A stretch of DNA of 64,000 bases from Millionella massiliensis. Its GTDB lineage: Bacteria; Bacteroidota; Bacteroidia; Bacteroidales; Rikenellaceae. A program made the position numbers and the translations under genes. How positions within the stretch are numbered: the stretch's first letter is position 1; each line of letters starts with the position of its first letter. The stretch covers positions 2,216,246 through 2,280,245 of the forward strand of contig NZ_FNWD01000002.1 of the NCBI RefSeq assembly GCF_900104655.1, written 5' to 3'. Below the pieces are notes generated by a model, which had not been told where the DNA came from, ran no database searches, and was given only the letters and a program-made list of their open reading frames with translations. Below, piece by piece: positions 62,581 through 64,000 of the stretch.

Positions 62581-63273
62581 TTAGGCTTCGCGCAGTGTCT
62601 TGGTGAAATTGTTGTAAACATTCAAAGTGCCGTACACAACGATGACGTCGCCTGCCATCAGGACCGTCTCCGGCAGGAGCGGATCGAGTGCCTGCTTCTG
62701 GTTGTATTTGATGCCAATGGCATTCCGTTCTTCGTGGTTGCGGATTACGGCCAGCAGTTGGAGCCCCTCGGTTTCGATGCCGCTTTGGGCAATGGTTTTG
62801 CCGTCGAGCGTCCGCGGCAGTTCGAAACGCATGACGTAGTGCGAACGGTCGATCCGGTAGGAGCTGAGGAATTCGTTCAACTCGAGCGATTGTGCCATCA
62901 CTTCGGCGGCCTCCTGCTCCGGAAAGATGATGCGTTCGACGCCCAGGGCTTGCAGGACGTTTCGGTGGAGTTCGTTCAGGGCGCGTGCTGCGATGTTCGA
63001 GACTTTCATTTGTCGCAGCAGGGCGACGATTTGGATCGAGGCGGAAAAATTTTCGCCGATGGCCACGATCAGCAGGTCAACCTGGTCGAGCGGAAGGCTT
63101 CTCAGAGCCTCGGGGTCGCTGGCATCCATACAGATGGTGCTGGAGAGGCTGTCGCGGAGTTCGTTCACACGGTTGCGGTTGTCATCGACGCCGATGACTT
63201 CATGACCCATTTGCGTCAGACGGGAGGCCAGGACGGAACCGAAGTTCCCCAGGCCGATCACAATGTATTTCAT
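62581..63273 (-). CDS. trkA: Potassium channel/transporter regulatory NAD-binding protein TrkA
   Basis: This 230-residue cytoplasmic regulatory subunit of K+ uptake systems binds nucleotides and gates the membrane partner. The N-terminal Rossmann RCK domain has GLGNFGS at residues 6-12, with the conserved acidic residue in GVDDNRNRV and MDASDPEAL, and a TrkA_C domain occupies about residues 135-225 (LPRTLDGKTIAQSGIE, VLMAGDVIVVYGT). The start at 63273 gives MKYIVIGLGNFGS; a longer frame adds only non-conserved residues. The membrane partner (TrkH/KtrB) is not adjacent here. Confidence 0.92.
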   Translation of the reverse strand: MKYIVIGLGNFGSVLASRLTQMGHEVIGVDDNRNRVNELRDSLSSTICMDASDPEALRSLPLDQVDLLIVAIGENFSASIQIVALLRQMKVSNIAARALNELHRNVLQALGVERIIFPEQEAAEVMAQSLELNEFLSSYRIDRSHYVMRFELPRTLDGKTIAQSGIETEGLQLLAVIRNHEERNAIGIKYNQKQALDPLLPETVLMAGDVIVVYGTLNVYNNFTKTLREA

Positions 63274-63628
63274 GGTTGTAAGGCGAGAAATGATGGTTGT
63301 CCAATCCGGGGCCGGCGGAGGTGTGCGGCCCGTCTCCCCTGGGGAAGAGCGTCTCATGGTCTCATCAGCCCGGTATGGGCGGGAAATTGAGGCGATTTTC
63401 CGGCTGAAAATTTAGCCAAAATAATGAAAGTTGCAAGCCGGACCGGATGTGTTTGGTACGGTATCCAACGGCATAAATGCAGGTTGAGAGCCTGGGGGCT
63501 TATTGTATGTTTTTCTTGTGAAAACGGGGGGCGATTCTATAAAAAATCCCCATTCCGGTGCCGCGTGGTGCCGCACTAGAATGGGGTGTGTAATGGGGAG
63601 GGTAAATCGCCTGCGGGCGAAATGTGTG
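63274..63628. other. Gap between trkA and the outer-membrane protein gene
   Basis: 355 bases without a recognised gene. It contains the terminator of the downstream-lying minus-strand gene and probably the trkA promoter. Confidence 0.5.
63548..63586 (-). terminator. Intrinsic terminator of the outer-membrane protein gene
   Basis: Arms ccccattc and gaatgggg with a ggtgccgc-rich loop; the minus strand continues GGATTTTTT. Confidence 0.75.
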
Positions 63629-64000
63629 TTATTTGTTGGTGCCGATGAATCGCCAGCCGACGGCCACGCGGAAGTAGGTCGGACAGGTGGTCTCGGCAGA
63701 CGAGGTGAAAGCGCTGCGGAGTCCTTTGGAGTAAGAGGCGGTGAAGTCGAGGCCGCATCGGAGCAGATAGCCGGCTCCGATGGTGAGGGCCATGTTGGTG
63801 GAGCGCACGCCTTCGAGCGGACTGGTGGCTCCGCCCTCTTTCTCCTTGCGGTCGGCCGAGAGTTTGAAGAGTCCTTCGACGCCGGCGATGACGCGGAATC
63901 CGCCGAGGAAGTTGAACTTACCGACCAGCGGCACGCTCAGGTAGTCCATCCGGTGGACGGTGTGCGAGGTGTATTGCATCTCCACGTTGTTGGTCGAGCC
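63629..64000 (-). CDS. Outer-membrane beta-barrel protein (PorT-like), C-terminal part cut by window end
   Basis: About 123 residues of the C-terminal part are visible, in frame to the window edge. Alternating hydrophobic strands (YLSVPLVGKFNF, FRVIAGVEGLFKLS, ALTIGAGYLLRCGLDFTASYSKGL) end with YFRVAVGWRFIGTNK. This is the layout of small Bacteroidetes outer-membrane beta-barrels of the PorT / OMP_b-brl class (DYLSVPLVGKF is a familiar strand). The role cannot be told from the fragment. Confidence 0.78.
   Translation of the reverse strand, partial: GSTNNVEMQYTSHTVHRMDYLSVPLVGKFNFLGGFRVIAGVEGLFKLSADRKEKEGGATSPLEGVRSTNMALTIGAGYLLRCGLDFTASYSKGLRSAFTSSAETTCPTYFRVAVGWRFIGTNK

Overview
The window looks like chromosome of a gut-type Bacteroidales bacterium, plausibly Alistipes or another Rikenellaceae; that is an inference. 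The support is a GC-rich coding background, promoters of the Bacteroidetes TAnnTTTG type with no Shine-Dalgarno pattern, SusC/SusD outer-membrane pairs, Bacteroidetes-specific families (DUF4834, DUF4199, DUF1573), a RecQ with the Bacteroidetes C-terminal extension, and a sodium-pumping methylmalonyl-CoA decarboxylase operon of the succinate-to-propionate pathway.

Positions 1 to about 34.4 kb are ordinary core genome. They hold the end of cmk; a propionate-pathway operon on the minus strand (epimerase, decarboxylase alpha, a lamin-tail/OadG fusion, biotin carrier, beta membrane subunit); a DUF1573 protein; a transglutaminase-like lipoprotein; a large secreted serine hydrolase; DUF4834; a 54-residue rubredoxin; purB; clpX-clpP and tig; a pentapeptide-repeat protein; a TlpA-like protein with a single active-site cysteine; lptB-kdsD; recQ-rsmA-M20 deacylase; tRNA-Leu(UAG); an alpha/beta hydrolase; a CDF metal exporter; mltG; the SRP RNA; threonylcarbamoyl-AMP synthase; DUF4199; a GT2 glycosyltransferase; gap; ispF and pepD.

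Positions 34.7 to 62.5 kb are the striking part: a multi-cassette SusC/SusD shufflon-like locus. Only one of four susC genes (34741-38271) has a promoter, a signal peptide and the N-terminal carboxypeptidase-regulatory-like domain. The other three have no usable start and begin exactly at the same point of the protein. All four carry the identical 20-bp sequence gccttacagacagaggcggt there, in alternating orientation (+ at 35041, - at 46203, + at 48266, - at 61117). Inversion between opposed copies would place a different SusC body, plus its linked SusD, behind the single expressed 100-residue N-terminal module. A tyrosine recombinase gene (61243-62472), itself bracketed by 23-bp near-identical direct repeats, lies next to the last cassette. 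An aminotransferase gene and fabI lie inside the invertible segments. One cassette is a visible mosaic of two others, and a truncated susD tail marks a decayed fifth cassette. Related SusC/SusD shufflons are known in Bacteroides fragilis; the architecture here is a specific, testable case.

The window ends with a TrkA-type potassium-channel regulatory protein and the C-terminal part of an outer-membrane beta-barrel protein.
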